Assembly (NCBI GenBank): GCA_016793165.1
Contig: JAEULA010000091.1
Location: forward strand, 20,139-84,138
Length of the DNA stretch: 64,000 nucleotides
Direction of reading: 5' to 3'
DNA from: Alphaproteobacteria bacterium
GTDB taxonomy: Bacteria > Pseudomonadota > Alphaproteobacteria > CACIAM-22H2
A program made the position numbers and the translations under genes. The notes under the pieces are model-generated. The model was not told the origin of the DNA, did no database searches, and saw only the letters and a list, made by a program, of their open reading frames with translations. This document shows, piece by piece, positions 23,574 to 31,998 of this stretch; the stretch's first letter is position 1; each line of letters begins with the position of its first letter.

Positions 23574-25892
23574 TCATCGGACCAGCGGCTCGAGCGGCCG
23601 CGTCGCACCGTCGACGACGAGCTCCAGCGCGGCGGGATCCGCCGCGGCGTCGACGAGCGCGAACAGCGTCGCGCCATGCGTATCCGGCACAAGCGTGCCC
23701 GAGGTCACGAACCCGGCGAAACGCCCATGCGCGAGGATCGGCTCGTCGGCAAGGTCGCCGGAATGCGCGCCGCGCAGGCGGAACAGGCGCAGCACGCGGC
23801 CGGCCGGCGCGGCCCGGATCGCGCCCTGGCCGAGATGGCCGTCGCCGTCCAGCGCGCCGACCAGCCCCGCGGCCGTCGCATCGATGGCGGGCGTGATGTC
23901 GCGGCCGAAGCGCGGGATCGCCTGGCGCACGCGCAGCGTGTCGGCGGCGAGCCGTCCGATCGCGACGATGCCGGCGTTCTCGAGGGCATCGAGCAGCGAC
24001 CCGGCGAGATCTGTCGCGCACAGCACGAGGACGTGGCTGCGCGGATCGACGACCGCGACTTCGCACGGGACGACGCCGACGCTGGCGCGATGGACGCCCG
24101 GCGCATGCGGTGCGGCGGTCTCCTCGCCGGCCAGCGCGGCGAGGCTCGTGGCGGCGCGCGGGCCGACGAGCTCGATCGCGGCCAGCGCCGCGCTCACGTC
24201 CGTCAGGATCCAGCCGGGATTTGCGGCGCCGACCTCGCGGATCCAGTCCGCGAGCCGGATCGCCTGGTCGGGCTCGGCCACGAGCAGCCAGGCAGCTTCG
24301 CCGAGACGCAGGACGAGCGGCATGGCCTGGACGCCGCCGCGCGCGTCGAGGAAGGGCGCCGCGCGCGCCACCTGCTCCGCATGCAGCGCCGTGACGCCGC
24401 AGAGCCGTCGCAGCAGCGCCGCGGCGCCGGGGCCCTCCAGGCGAAGCTTCGCGTCGCCGCTGCGATCGACAAGCGCGGACTGCGCGCCGGCGCGGGCGAC
24501 CTCGCGGGCGACGGCCGTCCAGCGGTCGTCGTCGCCGGGCGCGGCGAACCAGGCCGGACGCTCGACGCCGGCGCAGGTCTCGAAGACCGCGCCGCGCTCG
24601 CGCAACGCCTCGTGCAGCGGCGAGCGGCACAGCCCTCGCGCGGTGGTGAATTCGCCGGCGGCATCGACGGCGCCGCACATCGCGGTCGGGATCTCGGGGA
24701 TGCGCTGGCGCAGATAAGCGCGCGTCGACTGGAAGCGGGCGAAGCGACGCGGGTCGAAGCGGGTCACGTCGATGCTCGAGCGGCCGGCGACGATGAGCTC
24801 GGCCACCGCGCGCCCCGCACCGGAGGCGAGCGCGATCCCGTTCGAGTTCATCGCGCAGGCCAGGAACAGGCCGCCGATGTCGGGGGCCGGCCCGAGCAGC
24901 ATCTGGCCGTCGGGCGTGAAGCTCTCCGGGCCGTTGACGAGCGTCCGGATCTCCGCGCGCTCGAGGATCGGGAAGCGGTTCATCACGACCCGAATGTTGT
25001 CGCTGATCTGGTTCCAGTTCTCGGGCAGCAGCGAGAAGGCGAAGTCGGCCGGCAGGTCGGCAGGCTCGACGGGAATGGCATCGGAGTCGAAGACGCCCAT
25101 CAGCAGGCCGCCGACGTCCTCGCGGCCGTAGATGCGCTCGTCGTAGGACAGGAACAGCGGCAGGTCGCGCGCGAGCCCCGCGATCGGCTTGGTCAGCAGG
25201 TAGAAGTGCTGCAGCGCCATCATCGGCAGCTGCACGCCGCAGGTCGCGGCCACGTCGCGCGACCACAGGCCTGCCGCGACGACGACCGCGGTGCAGGCGA
25301 TCTCGCCTTGCGGCGTCGCGACGCCGGCGATGCGCCCGCCGCGCGTACGGATCGCCGCCGAGCGGACGCCCTCGACGACCTGCGCGCCACGCCGCCGAGC
25401 CGCCCGCGCGAAGGCCGTGGCAAGCCCCGTCGGATCGAGCCGGCCGTCGCTGGGCACCCACAGCCCGCCTTCGAGCCCGGCCGGGTTGATGATCGGAAGA
25501 CGGCGCGCGATCTCCTCGCGGCCGATGAGCTCGATGTCGATGCCGCGTGCGCGCGTGCGCGCCGGCACGCTGCGCATCGCTGCGAAGCGGTCGCGGTCGG
25601 CGGTGAAGGTCACGCGGCCGCTGGCGCGCCATCCGATCGCCTGGCCCGACTCCGCCTCGAGCTTCGGAAACAGGTCGAGCGCGTAGACGATCATGTCGTG
25701 CAGCCGCGGGTCGCTGCGATAGGTCTCCATGTTCGCCGCGGCGTGCCAGGTCGTGCCGGCACCGATGCGCGCCGTCTCGAGGAGGACGACGTCGCCGGCG
25801 CCGGCGGCCGCGAGATGATAGGCGGCGCTGGTGCCCACGACTCCGGCGCCGATGACGACGACGTCGGCGCGGGTCGGAAGTTCGACAGTCAT
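23574..25892 (-). CDS. FAD-dependent oxidoreductase with GcvT-like C-terminus (dimethylglycine/sarcosine dehydrogenase-like)
   Basis: A 772-residue two-part enzyme. The N-terminal half is a DAO-type flavoprotein, with dinucleotide motif VVVIGAGVVGTSAAYHLAAAG near residue 11 and GTTWHAAANMETYRSD, whose His is the covalent-FAD residue in dimethylglycine and sarcosine dehydrogenases. The C-terminal part reads like the aminomethyltransferase (GcvT) fold that passes a one-carbon unit to tetrahydrofolate (KLRLEGPGAAALLRRLCG; TDVSAALAAIELVGPRA). Length is a little under the usual 800-850. I start it at ATG 25892. N-demethylation of a methylated glycine is likely; the exact substrate is not determined. 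Confidence 0.88.
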   Translation of the reverse strand: MTVELPTRADVVVIGAGVVGTSAAYHLAAAGAGDVVLLETARIGAGTTWHAAANMETYRSDPRLHDMIVYALDLFPKLEAESGQAIGWRASGRVTFTADRDRFAAMRSVPARTRARGIDIELIGREEIARRLPIINPAGLEGGLWVPSDGRLDPTGLATAFARAARRRGAQVVEGVRSAAIRTRGGRIAGVATPQGEIACTAVVVAAGLWSRDVAATCGVQLPMMALQHFYLLTKPIAGLARDLPLFLSYDERIYGREDVGGLLMGVFDSDAIPVEPADLPADFAFSLLPENWNQISDNIRVVMNRFPILERAEIRTLVNGPESFTPDGQMLLGPAPDIGGLFLACAMNSNGIALASGAGRAVAELIVAGRSSIDVTRFDPRRFARFQSTRAYLRQRIPEIPTAMCGAVDAAGEFTTARGLCRSPLHEALRERGAVFETCAGVERPAWFAAPGDDDRWTAVAREVARAGAQSALVDRSGDAKLRLEGPGAAALLRRLCGVTALHAEQVARAAPFLDARGGVQAMPLVLRLGEAAWLLVAEPDQAIRLADWIREVGAANPGWILTDVSAALAAIELVGPRAATSLAALAGEETAAPHAPGVHRASVGVVPCEVAVVDPRSHVLVLCATDLAGSLLDALENAGIVAIGRLAADTLRVRQAIPRFGRDITPAIDATAAGLVGALDGDGHLGQGAIRAAPAGRVLRLFRLRGAHSGDLADEPILAHGRFAGFVTSGTLVPDTHGATLFALVDAAADPAALELVVDGATRPLEPLVR

Positions 25893-25935
25893 GGCCAGCC
25901 CCCTGCCGGTCGGACATCGCCGCGTCCACACGATT

Positions 25936-25966
25936 GCGGCGCGCCGATGATGCGCCGGCGCGCCGC
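25936..25966 (-). terminator. 10-bp GC-rich stem-loop between two minus-strand genes
   Basis: GCGGCGCGCC (25936-25945) pairs perfectly with GGCGCGCCGC (25957-25966) across an 11-base loop. It stands between the stop of the small membrane protein and the start of the FAD/GcvT gene. No T-run follows on the minus strand, so it is terminator-like only. Confidence 0.45.
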
Positions 25967-25992
25967 CGGCCGGAAAGAGGCGCGGCGACGGT

Positions 25993-26412
25993 TCAGCGGT
26001 CGCGGCGATGCGCGCGGATCGCCGGCATCAGGGCGAAGAGGACGAAGAGCGTCAGCGAGATCAGGCCGGGGGTCGTGGCGAAGCGCGCGAGATATGCCGA
26101 GGGCGCGAGGCCGCGCAGGGCGATCGCGCCCAGGAGCTCGACGGCGGAGAGGGCCGCGAAGGCGACGAGCCCCGCGCCCAGGGCGGCCGCCTTCCGGTCC
26201 GCGAGGGCGAATCGCCGGACGAGCCAGCCGGCGGTCAGGAACGTGGCGGCGAGCATCGCGGGCGCCTCGACCAGCAGCGCGCCGAGCTCCCCCAGGCGGG
26301 GCGCGAGGACGAGTTCGCGCAGCGGGCCGAGCGCAGCGCCGACGGCGAAGACGATCGCGAAATAGACCAGGCCTGCCTTCATCGCCCCGCGTGCGGGGGC
26401 GCCGTCAGCCAT
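25993..26412 (-). CDS. Small four-helix membrane protein
   Basis: A 139-residue hydrophobic protein with about four membrane segments: LVYFAIVFAVGAALGPL, LVEAPAMLAATFLTAGWLV, ALGAGLVAFAALSAVELLG and LISLTLFVLFALMPAI. Motifs such as GPLRELVLAPRLGELGALLVE and VELLGAIALRG resemble an uncharacterised proteobacterial membrane family. No catalytic residues stand out. Its ATG overlaps the stop of the upstream YcjF-like gene by eight bases (26405-26412), so it is translationally coupled to it. A role beside the YcjF/YcjX pair is possible but not shown. Confidence 0.78.
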   Translation of the reverse strand: MADGAPARGAMKAGLVYFAIVFAVGAALGPLRELVLAPRLGELGALLVEAPAMLAATFLTAGWLVRRFALADRKAAALGAGLVAFAALSAVELLGAIALRGLAPSAYLARFATTPGLISLTLFVLFALMPAIRAHRRDR

Positions 26413-27391
26413 CGCCTGCCCACCCGATCGCTTGGCGCATGATCGCGCCGATCTGCGGCTTCTCGGCCAGGAACGGCAGCGGGCGGCAGGCGCGCATCGT
26501 CGCGACGCCGAGCCGCGCCATGCGCATGCCGGTGAACACGCCGACGCCGAGGCGCGAGGACACCGTTCCGACCACCTTGTGCCCGAGGCCGCCGACGACG
26601 TCGGCGGTCACGTCGGCGACGATGTCGGCCGCCGCGACGGCGGTCGCGCTGCCGAGGACGCGGCGCAGCAGCGCGAGCGCGCTCAGGCCGCCGGGCCGGA
26701 ATCCGTAGGCCCCGGCGACGTCGCGGATCATGCGCAGCGCGCGGACCATGACGATCATCGCGTCGATCATCGCGAGCGGGCTCGCTGCGGTGCCGACCGC
26801 GCTGTCGCGCACGGCACGGCCGATGGCGGCGAGCGCGCGCCGGTCGGCCGGCGCGAGCACCTCGCGCTCGAACAGGCGCAGTGCGTCGCCGGCCGCGTAG
26901 CCATGCGTCGTCATCGCCTGGAAACGGGCGAGCCCGGGACCGGTCTCTGGCACGTCGGCAAGGCGACGGGCGACGCGGGACGTCCATTCGCTGGCGGTGC
27001 CCGCGTGGTCGTCGGCGAGCAGGCGCAGGCTCTCGCGCTGCCATTCTTCGACGATCGCGATGCGACGAAACTCCGCGATCTCGGCGCGCGCCCACAAGCC
27101 GCCCGCGACGAGCGTCGCGCCGATCAGCGCGCCGGCGACCCAGCCGAGCCCGGGCGCCATCGCCTCGGCCGCGGCGACGAGGTGCACGGCCTCGAGCCCG
27201 GCGAAGAAGGCGATCGACAGGCCGAGCGCGGCCAGGAACCGGCGGCGCCACGGGGTCGGCGGCGTGCTCGCGGGCGTCGCGTCGATCGCCGGCAGCGACG
27301 CCGGCGGGGGCGCCAGGGGCAGCGCCGGCGCGCGCGGCACGAAGTCCTCAGCGTCGTAGAGTCCGGGCTTGAGGCGGTCGCTGTCGTTCAC
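26405..27391 (-). CDS. YcjF-like membrane protein (TIGR01620/DUF697)
   Basis: A 328-residue protein of the YcjF type. A proline-rich N-terminal arm (about residues 20-50) is followed by two membrane helices (FLAALGLSIAFFAGLEAVHLV; GLGWVAGALIGATLVAGGLW) and a long helical domain. It ends in DUF697-like segments (ALLRRVLGSATAVAAADIVAD; TGMRMARLGVATMRACRPLPF). It starts on a GTG that overlaps the stop of ycjX (GTGA, 27388-27391). In enterobacteria ycjX-ycjF is a heat- and envelope-stress operon of unclear function; the same order is kept here. Confidence 0.88.
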   Translation of the reverse strand: MNDSDRLKPGLYDAEDFVPRAPALPLAPPPASLPAIDATPASTPPTPWRRRFLAALGLSIAFFAGLEAVHLVAAAEAMAPGLGWVAGALIGATLVAGGLWARAEIAEFRRIAIVEEWQRESLRLLADDHAGTASEWTSRVARRLADVPETGPGLARFQAMTTHGYAAGDALRLFEREVLAPADRRALAAIGRAVRDSAVGTAASPLAMIDAMIVMVRALRMIRDVAGAYGFRPGGLSALALLRRVLGSATAVAAADIVADVTADVVGGLGHKVVGTVSSRLGVGVFTGMRMARLGVATMRACRPLPFLAEKPQIGAIMRQAIGWAGDG

Positions 27392-28773
27392 GTCAGTCGG
27401 TCCCCGATCAGGTAGTCCAGCGCCTTGTCGAGATTGACGTTGGGCAGCGGCGCCTGCGCGAAGGCGTCGAGGTCCGGTGGCGCGAAGTCGAAGAACACGA
27501 AGCCGCCGGCGGGCCAGGCATCCCGGGCGGGGGGCACCGCGGGGATGTCGCTCGGCACCAGGCTGCGCAGCCCGCCTTGCGGATCCTTGAGCATGCCGCG
27601 GATCGCGGCCTGCTGCACCCCGTCGCGCCGCAGCCAACCGTCGGTCGTGGCGCGCAGCGCCGAGAGGACGTCGAAGCGCAGGCGATCCGCGGCGATCGCC
27701 TCGCGCCAGGCGCTGGTCTCGAAGCGCTGGCCGAGCAGGCTGCGCAGGTTCAGGTACTGGCTGGTCGTCACGTGATCGACCTTGGTCGCGGCGACGAGGA
27801 CGCGGTCGATGCGCGAGCGGAACCAGTCGAGCCAGGCGATGCGGTGGTAGCGGAAGCTTGCGAGGACGCTCTCGAGCGCGGCCTCGGTGTCGGCGAGGAC
27901 CTCGGGGCCGCGGGCCAGGGCGCCGATCATGTCGACGAGCACGATCTGGCGATCGAGCCGCGCGAAGTGCTCGCGGAAGAACGGCTCGACATGGCGCGTG
28001 CGGTAGGCGTCGTAGCGCGCCGCCATCGCCGCGAAGATCGCATCGTTCGCGCGCGAGGCCGGCAGCGGTACCGGGATCTCGTCCGGGGTCGGCGGCCGGT
28101 CGCCCGGCGCGAGCACGCGGCCCGGCTGGAGGTGGCGCAGGCCGTGGCCGCGCAGCCGCAGCAGCAGGTCGCGATGCCCTGCGACGAGCGCGTCGGCGTC
28201 GTCGAGCGTCGACGCCGCCGCTCGCCAGGCCTCGGACTCGGCGGCCGCGACGCCCTCTCCGCCGGCGAGGCGCGCGAGGCTCGCGGCACTCCAGGCCGGG
28301 TAGTCGAGGCGCAGCAATTCGAGATCGAGCAGCCATTCGCCCGGATAGTCGACGATGTCGACCGTGAGCGTCCGGCTCGCGTCGTTGCCCTGCGCCAGGA
28401 TGATGCGCACGCCGCAGAGCCGTTCCGTCGGCGGCGGCCAGCGCGGGGCGGATTCCAGGAGGCCTGCCAGGTTCGCCTCGTAGGGAAAGCGCGGCAGGTC
28501 GCCCAGCGCCGTCACCGTCGCGCTCAGCGGCGCAGAGCCCGCCGCCGCCGCGAACAGCGGCATCGCATGCGGTCGGGCGCCGGCGTGGCGCAGCGCATGC
28601 ACCAGGCTGGTCGTGAAGACCGTCTTGCCGGCGCCCGACAGGCCGGTGATGCCGAGGCGCAGATGGCGTCGGCCGATCAGGGATTCCGCCGTGCGCCACG
28701 CCTCACCGGCACGCGCGCCGAGCCAGTCGAGCGCGCGGCCGAGGTCCTGGCGGGTCGGGAGGAAATCGGCCAT
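27388..28773 (-). CDS. YcjX-like P-loop NTPase (DUF463)
   Basis: A 461-residue P-loop protein of the YcjX family. Walker A is GLSGAGKTVFTTSLVHAL (Lys50), preceded by HLRLGITG; a DIVDYPGEWLLDLELL segment fits a Walker B/G3-like motif; IVLVDMIGALARGPE and VLVAATKVDHVT follow, the latter resembling a G4 motif (TKVD). It ends with FFDFAPPDLDAFAQ. The ATG at 28773 is consistent with family length. It is the first gene of a coupled trio with YcjF and the small membrane protein. Biochemical function is not established in any organism that I know of. Confidence 0.9.
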   Translation of the reverse strand: MADFLPTRQDLGRALDWLGARAGEAWRTAESLIGRRHLRLGITGLSGAGKTVFTTSLVHALRHAGARPHAMPLFAAAAGSAPLSATVTALGDLPRFPYEANLAGLLESAPRWPPPTERLCGVRIILAQGNDASRTLTVDIVDYPGEWLLDLELLRLDYPAWSAASLARLAGGEGVAAAESEAWRAAASTLDDADALVAGHRDLLLRLRGHGLRHLQPGRVLAPGDRPPTPDEIPVPLPASRANDAIFAAMAARYDAYRTRHVEPFFREHFARLDRQIVLVDMIGALARGPEVLADTEAALESVLASFRYHRIAWLDWFRSRIDRVLVAATKVDHVTTSQYLNLRSLLGQRFETSAWREAIAADRLRFDVLSALRATTDGWLRRDGVQQAAIRGMLKDPQGGLRSLVPSDIPAVPPARDAWPAGGFVFFDFAPPDLDAFAQAPLPNVNLDKALDYLIGDRLT

Positions 28774-28819
28774 GGCCGTCGCCGTTCGGAACTGCCGGCG
28801 CCGGCCGCCCGGGCTGCGC

Positions 28820-29209
28820 TCAGGCCGGCTTGCGCGCGGGCGGCTCGCGGCTCAGGCCGCGCGCCTCGAGATTGCGCAGATAGTCGCTCCAGATGCGGTC
28901 CTGGCTCTCGCCGAGCTCGCGCAGGTACTGCCAGGAGAAGATCCCGGTGTCGTGCAGATCGTCGAACTTGATGCGGATCGCATAGTTGCCCACCGGCTCC
29001 ACCTCCATGATCCCGACATGGCGGCGTCCCGCGACGATCTGCTTCTGCGACGGCCCATGGCCCTGGACCTCGGCCGAGGGGCTCTCGACGCGAAGCAGCT
29101 CCGCCGGGTAGGAGAAGTTGCGGCCGTCGTCGAAATCGATCTCGAGCCGCTTCTCCGCCGTCTTGAGGCGGATCTCGACCGGCCAGTGACGCGTCTGGAA
29201 CGTGCTCAT
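28820..29209 (-). CDS. DUF971 domain protein
   Basis: A 129-residue protein with the DUF971 fold, the same fold as the N-terminal domain of gamma-butyrobetaine hydroxylase. Motifs are WPVEIRLKTAEKRLEIDFDDG, FSYPAELLRVESPSAEVQGHG and the family-typical VGNYAIRIKFDDLHDTGIFSW, ending LRELGE. It lacks the oxygenase domain, so it is not a hydroxylase itself; members have been linked to Fe-S cluster handling, but a function here is uncertain. It is followed upstream on the same strand by the Trm112-like gene at 10 bases' distance. Confidence 0.9.
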   Translation of the reverse strand: MSTFQTRHWPVEIRLKTAEKRLEIDFDDGRNFSYPAELLRVESPSAEVQGHGPSQKQIVAGRRHVGIMEVEPVGNYAIRIKFDDLHDTGIFSWQYLRELGESQDRIWSDYLRNLEARGLSREPPARKPA

Positions 29210-29219
29210 CGGGCCGTCG

Positions 29220-29420
29220 TCACGCCGGCTCGTCCAGCTTGCGCGCCTCGTCGACGAGCATGATCGGGATGCCGTCGCGGATCGGGAAGGCGATGCCGGC
29301 GGCCTTGCTGACGAGCTCCTGCTTCTCGCGGTCGTAGGCGAGCGCCTGCTTGGTCACCGGACAAACGAGGATCTCGAGCAGCCTGGGGTCGATGTCGTTG
29401 CCACGCTCGGCGTTGGTCAT
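29220..29420 (-). CDS. Trm112-like small protein
   Basis: A 66-residue Trm112/YcaR-type protein. The core LLEILVCPVTKQALAYDRE and the C-terminal GIAFPIRDGIPIMLVDEARKL are clear. Family members with four zinc cysteines activate methyltransferases; this copy keeps only one cysteine, as many bacterial members do, so it probably does not bind zinc. It stands in the conserved CnoX-LON-Trm112-DUF971 neighbourhood. A partner methyltransferase is not evident next door. The N-terminus (about ten residues before DPRLLE) is somewhat uncertain. Confidence 0.88.
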   Translation of the reverse strand: MTNAERGNDIDPRLLEILVCPVTKQALAYDREKQELVSKAAGIAFPIRDGIPIMLVDEARKLDEPA

Positions 29421-29454
29421 GTCGGTCTCTCCCGTCCCGGGCGTCCGGTCGCGA

Positions 29455-30120
29455 TCAGTGCTTTGGCCGTTCGTCGCCCTCCTCGGGGCGGAGCGAAGCC
29501 ATCTCCATCAGCGTCACCAGCGTGCGCGCGCGATCGCAGGGGTCCCGCGCCTCGAGCAGCGCCTGCTTCTCGTTGGGCGAGAACGGGCAGACCATGGCGA
29601 GCGTCGTGATCAGCCGGTCATCCGGTGTCTCGCCGATCGCGTCCCAGTCGGCGGAGATGTCGTTGATCGTGAAGTAGCGCTTGAGCGTCGCGAGCAGGTG
29701 CCGCCGGTCGAGGTCGATCTTGTGGCTGGCCTCGCGGTCCGCCGACCAGCACGAGAAGTCCACGCGGGCGCGCCGGTAGCCGCGTCGCCCCTCGAGTTCC
29801 TCCACCACCGTGAAGCGCGACACGCCGGTCAGCGTGATCAGGTAGCGGTAGCGGCCGTCCTCGTTCTCGCTGAAGTTCGTGATCCGGCCGACGCAGCCGA
29901 TCGGATAGAGCGGCGGATTGCCCGTCTTGTTCGCTTCGATCGGCTGGATCATGCCGACGAGGCGCTGGGGGCCGCCGAGCGCGTCGTCGATCATCGCGAC
30001 GTAGCGCGGCTCGAAGATGTTCAGCGGCAGGCGACCACGCGGGAGCAGAAGGACCCCCGACAGCGGGAAGACCGGGATGATCTCCGGCAGCGGTTCGAGA
30101 GCGACGCCTTCCGCCGTCAT
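29455..30120 (-). CDS. LON-substrate-binding domain protein
   Basis: A 221-residue protein made of the N-terminal LON domain without the protease. Diagnostic stretches are IIPVFPLSGVLLLPRGRLPLNIFEPRYVAMI near the start (read in pieces), the IGCVGRITNFSENEDGRY segment, and the C-terminal DRLITTLAMVCPFSPNEKQALLE. The ATG at 30120 begins the domain; the longer open frame upstream covers the thioredoxin gene's end. It is found beside CnoX in many alphaproteobacteria, suggesting a role in protein quality control, but no activity is proven. Confidence 0.9.
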   Translation of the reverse strand: MTAEGVALEPLPEIIPVFPLSGVLLLPRGRLPLNIFEPRYVAMIDDALGGPQRLVGMIQPIEANKTGNPPLYPIGCVGRITNFSENEDGRYRYLITLTGVSRFTVVEELEGRRGYRRARVDFSCWSADREASHKIDLDRRHLLATLKRYFTINDISADWDAIGETPDDRLITTLAMVCPFSPNEKQALLEARDPCDRARTLVTLMEMASLRPEEGDERPKH

Positions 30121-30131
30121 CTGCGCGCCCG

Positions 30132-31046
30132 TCAGGAGAACATCAGGGAGGACAGTCGGCGGCGGCCGCTCACGGTCAGGGGATGCGTGGGCCCGAGGGC
30201 CTCCCAGAACTTGATCAGCTGCTTGCGTGCCGCGTCCTCGTTCCACTTGCGGTCGCGCTTGAAGATCTCGAGCAGCTGCTCGGTCGCGGCTTCCTGCTGG
30301 CCGCCCGCGAACAGCGCGACGGCCAGGTCGAGCCTCGACTGGTGATCCTTCGGGTCATGCGCGACCTTCTCCAGCAGTTGCGCGATCTCGCTGTCGTCGG
30401 CGGGCGCCTGCGCGGCGAGCTCGAGCTGTGCCAGCACCTGCTGCACCTCGGCGCTCTTCTTGGCGTCGGCCGGAAGCCCTTCGATCAGCGCCTTTGCCTC
30501 GTCGACGTCGCCGGCGGCGATGTAGCACCTGGCGAGGCCGGTCGCGGCGCCGACATTGGCCGGCTCGCGCGCAAGGATCTGGCCGTAGATCTCGCCGGCC
30601 GTGCCGGCATCGCCCTGCTCGAGCGCGGCGTTGGCCTGTTCGAGCGCCTGCTGGATCGGCGACGGACCGGCGGCCGCGCCGCCGAGGCGCTTCACGAACT
30701 GCTTGATCTGGCTTTCCGGCAGCGCGCCGACGAACGCATCGACCGGACGGCCGCCCTTGAAGGCGTACACCGCCGGGATCGACTGCACGCGCAGCTGCTG
30801 GGCGAAGTAGGGATGCTCGTCGGTGTTGATCTTGACGAGCTTCACGGCGCCGTTGGCTTCCTTGACGACCTTCTCGAGCAGCGGCCCGAGCTGCTTGCAG
30901 GGCCCGCACCATGGCGCCCAGAAGTCGACGATCACCGGCGTGGTCTGCGAGGCGACGAGCACGTCCTGCTCGAAGCTTTCGTCGGTGGCGTCCTTGATGA
31001 CGTCGGCCGGAGCGCCGCCGGTGCGGGCGCCGATGAGCTGTTCCAT
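30132..31046 (-). CDS. Thioredoxin-TPR protein, CnoX/YbbN-like
   Basis: A 304-residue fusion of an N-terminal thioredoxin domain with an intact CGPC active site (DFWAPWCGPCKQLGPLLEKV, Cys47 and Cys50) and a C-terminal helical region of TPR type (residues about 135-300, for example QALEQANAALEQGDAGTAGEIY and AATGLARCYIAAGDVDEAK). CnoX-type chaperedoxins protect substrates from oxidation and hand them to GroEL or DnaK. E. coli CnoX has lost the redox pair, while this one should be redox-active. The cis-proline loop reads VQSIPAVYAF. Start ATG 31046. Confidence 0.92.
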   Translation of the reverse strand: MEQLIGARTGGAPADVIKDATDESFEQDVLVASQTTPVIVDFWAPWCGPCKQLGPLLEKVVKEANGAVKLVKINTDEHPYFAQQLRVQSIPAVYAFKGGRPVDAFVGALPESQIKQFVKRLGGAAAGPSPIQQALEQANAALEQGDAGTAGEIYGQILAREPANVGAATGLARCYIAAGDVDEAKALIEGLPADAKKSAEVQQVLAQLELAAQAPADDSEIAQLLEKVAHDPKDHQSRLDLAVALFAGGQQEAATEQLLEIFKRDRKWNEDAARKQLIKFWEALGPTHPLTVSGRRRLSSLMFS

Positions 31047-31199
31047 GATGAGACGGGCCTCGTCCTTCGATTGAGCCGGCCGGTCGGGAGCATCTGCGCC
31101 ATGCAGGCCCCCCTTCCGACGACGCGGACCGGCTGGAGATGCCCTTAAATGGAAGGTTTGACGTCGCCTGACAACCCCGGTGAGGGGATCTTGGATGGC

Positions 31200-31227
31200 T
31201 TGCAATCCGACGGGCCGTGGCTATTAT
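31200..31227 (+). promoter_or_regulatory. Promoter of tRNA-Gly
   Basis: TTGCAA (31200-31205) and TATTAT (31222-31227) are 16 bases apart on the plus strand, matching 4/6 and 5/6 of the sigma-70 consensus. Transcription would begin about 45 bases before the mature tRNA. TATTAT stands out in this GC-rich background. Confidence 0.6.
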
Positions 31228-31279
31228 CCGCCGCCGTTTCGGGGCGGGAGACCTTCCCCCCGAAGCGAAGGAATGGCGC

Positions 31280-31354
31280 GCGGGAGTAGCTCAGCGGTAG
31301 AGCATCACGTTGCCAACGTGAGGGTCGAGGGTTCGATCCCCTTCTCCCGCTCCA
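31280..31354 (+). tRNA. tRNA-Gly (GCC)
   Basis: A complete 75-nt tRNA. The acceptor stem GCGGGAG pairs with CTCCCGC, the D arm is GCTCAGCGGTAGAGC, the anticodon arm TCACG-TTGCCAA-CGTGA carries anticodon GCC, and the T arm is GAGGGTTCGATCCCCTT. Discriminator T and the CCA end are encoded. It is transcribed from the promoter at 31200. A GGCCGG/CCGGCC stem-loop follows at 31366-31384 without a T-run. No integrase or attachment-site duplication was seen nearby. Confidence 0.97.
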
Positions 31355-31536
31355 TTCCACCCCGCGGCCGGGCGGTCGCCGGCCCGACGACAGGCTCGAC
31401 GATCCCCGTCCCCCCGCGCGTGTTCCGGTGCGCGCGGAACCGCTTTTCCAGTCTTATTGTCACGGCCGCCGCGCAGGGGATTTCCCACGATGCGCGGGAT
31501 GGGCGATCATGGCGTGCCTGATTCGCGAGGTCCCCG

Positions 31537-31968
31537 ATGTCCGTGCTGTTCGGTCGCCGTTCCCTGTTCGGTCTGGTCGTACTACTTGCTGGCGCCGCGC
31601 TCGCCGGCTGCGACACGGGGCGTAATGATTCCAAGCCGATGGCGGCGACGGTCGAGCGGCACTCGATCTTCTTCGCGCCGGACTCAGCCGATCTCGATCA
31701 GGTGGCGAAGGATCTGGTCGCGCGGCTGGCGATGGAGATGAAGGCGAGCCCCGCGCGCGAGATCATGCTCGAGTCTTTCGCGAACCGCACCGATGCGGGT
31801 ACCGAGAACCGGCCTCTCGCGCAGCGCCGCGCCGACGCCGTCCGCCGCGCGCTCGAGGGGCAGGGCATCGATCCGAAGACGGTCAGCGCCGTCGTCGTCG
31901 GCCAAACGGACCGCATCGGCCCCTCGGCGCTCGAGGGCCGGCGCGTCGACATCACGATCAGGCGCTGA
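31537..31968 (+). CDS. OmpA-like lipoprotein
   Basis: A 143-residue exported lipoprotein. A signal peptide ends in the lipobox LAGC (Cys25), after which the mature protein is a compact OmpA-C-like peptidoglycan-binding domain: HSIFFAPDSADLD, ESFANRTDAGTENRPLAQRRADAVRRAL (read in parts), ending GRRVDITIRR. The family's Asp and Arg that grip diaminopimelate appear as D in FANRTDAGT and R in ALEGRRVDI. A Pal-like or minor structural role at the outer membrane is likely. It is not in a tol-pal context. It converges on the FkbM gene. Confidence 0.87.
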   Translation: MSVLFGRRSLFGLVVLLAGAALAGCDTGRNDSKPMAATVERHSIFFAPDSADLDQVAKDLVARLAMEMKASPAREIMLESFANRTDAGTENRPLAQRRADAVRRALEGQGIDPKTVSAVVVGQTDRIGPSALEGRRVDITIRR

Positions 31969-31998
31969 GGCGGACGCGGTCGGGCGGCCGCCGCGACG

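Noticed and set aside
25936..25966. The 10-bp palindrome as a CRISPR-like or dispersed repeat
   Set aside because: Only one copy was noticed and it lies where a terminator is expected; no spacer-repeat pattern exists anywhere in the window.
29220..29420. Trm112-like gene as a degraded pseudogene because it lacks the zinc cysteines
   Set aside because: Length, hydrophobic core and conserved gene neighbourhood are intact, and many bacterial members lack the full cysteine set.
31145..31360. Minus-strand frame across the tRNA beginning MEWSGRRGSNPRPSRWQRDA
   Set aside because: It is the well-known false protein produced by reading the complement of a tRNA. The same holds for the frames at 31291-31488 (GAGEGDRTLDPHV) and 31305-31634 (GMEREKGIEPSTL).
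31280..31384. tRNA-Gly as an integration site
   Set aside because: There is no integrase, no repeat of the tRNA 3' end and no change in composition on either side.
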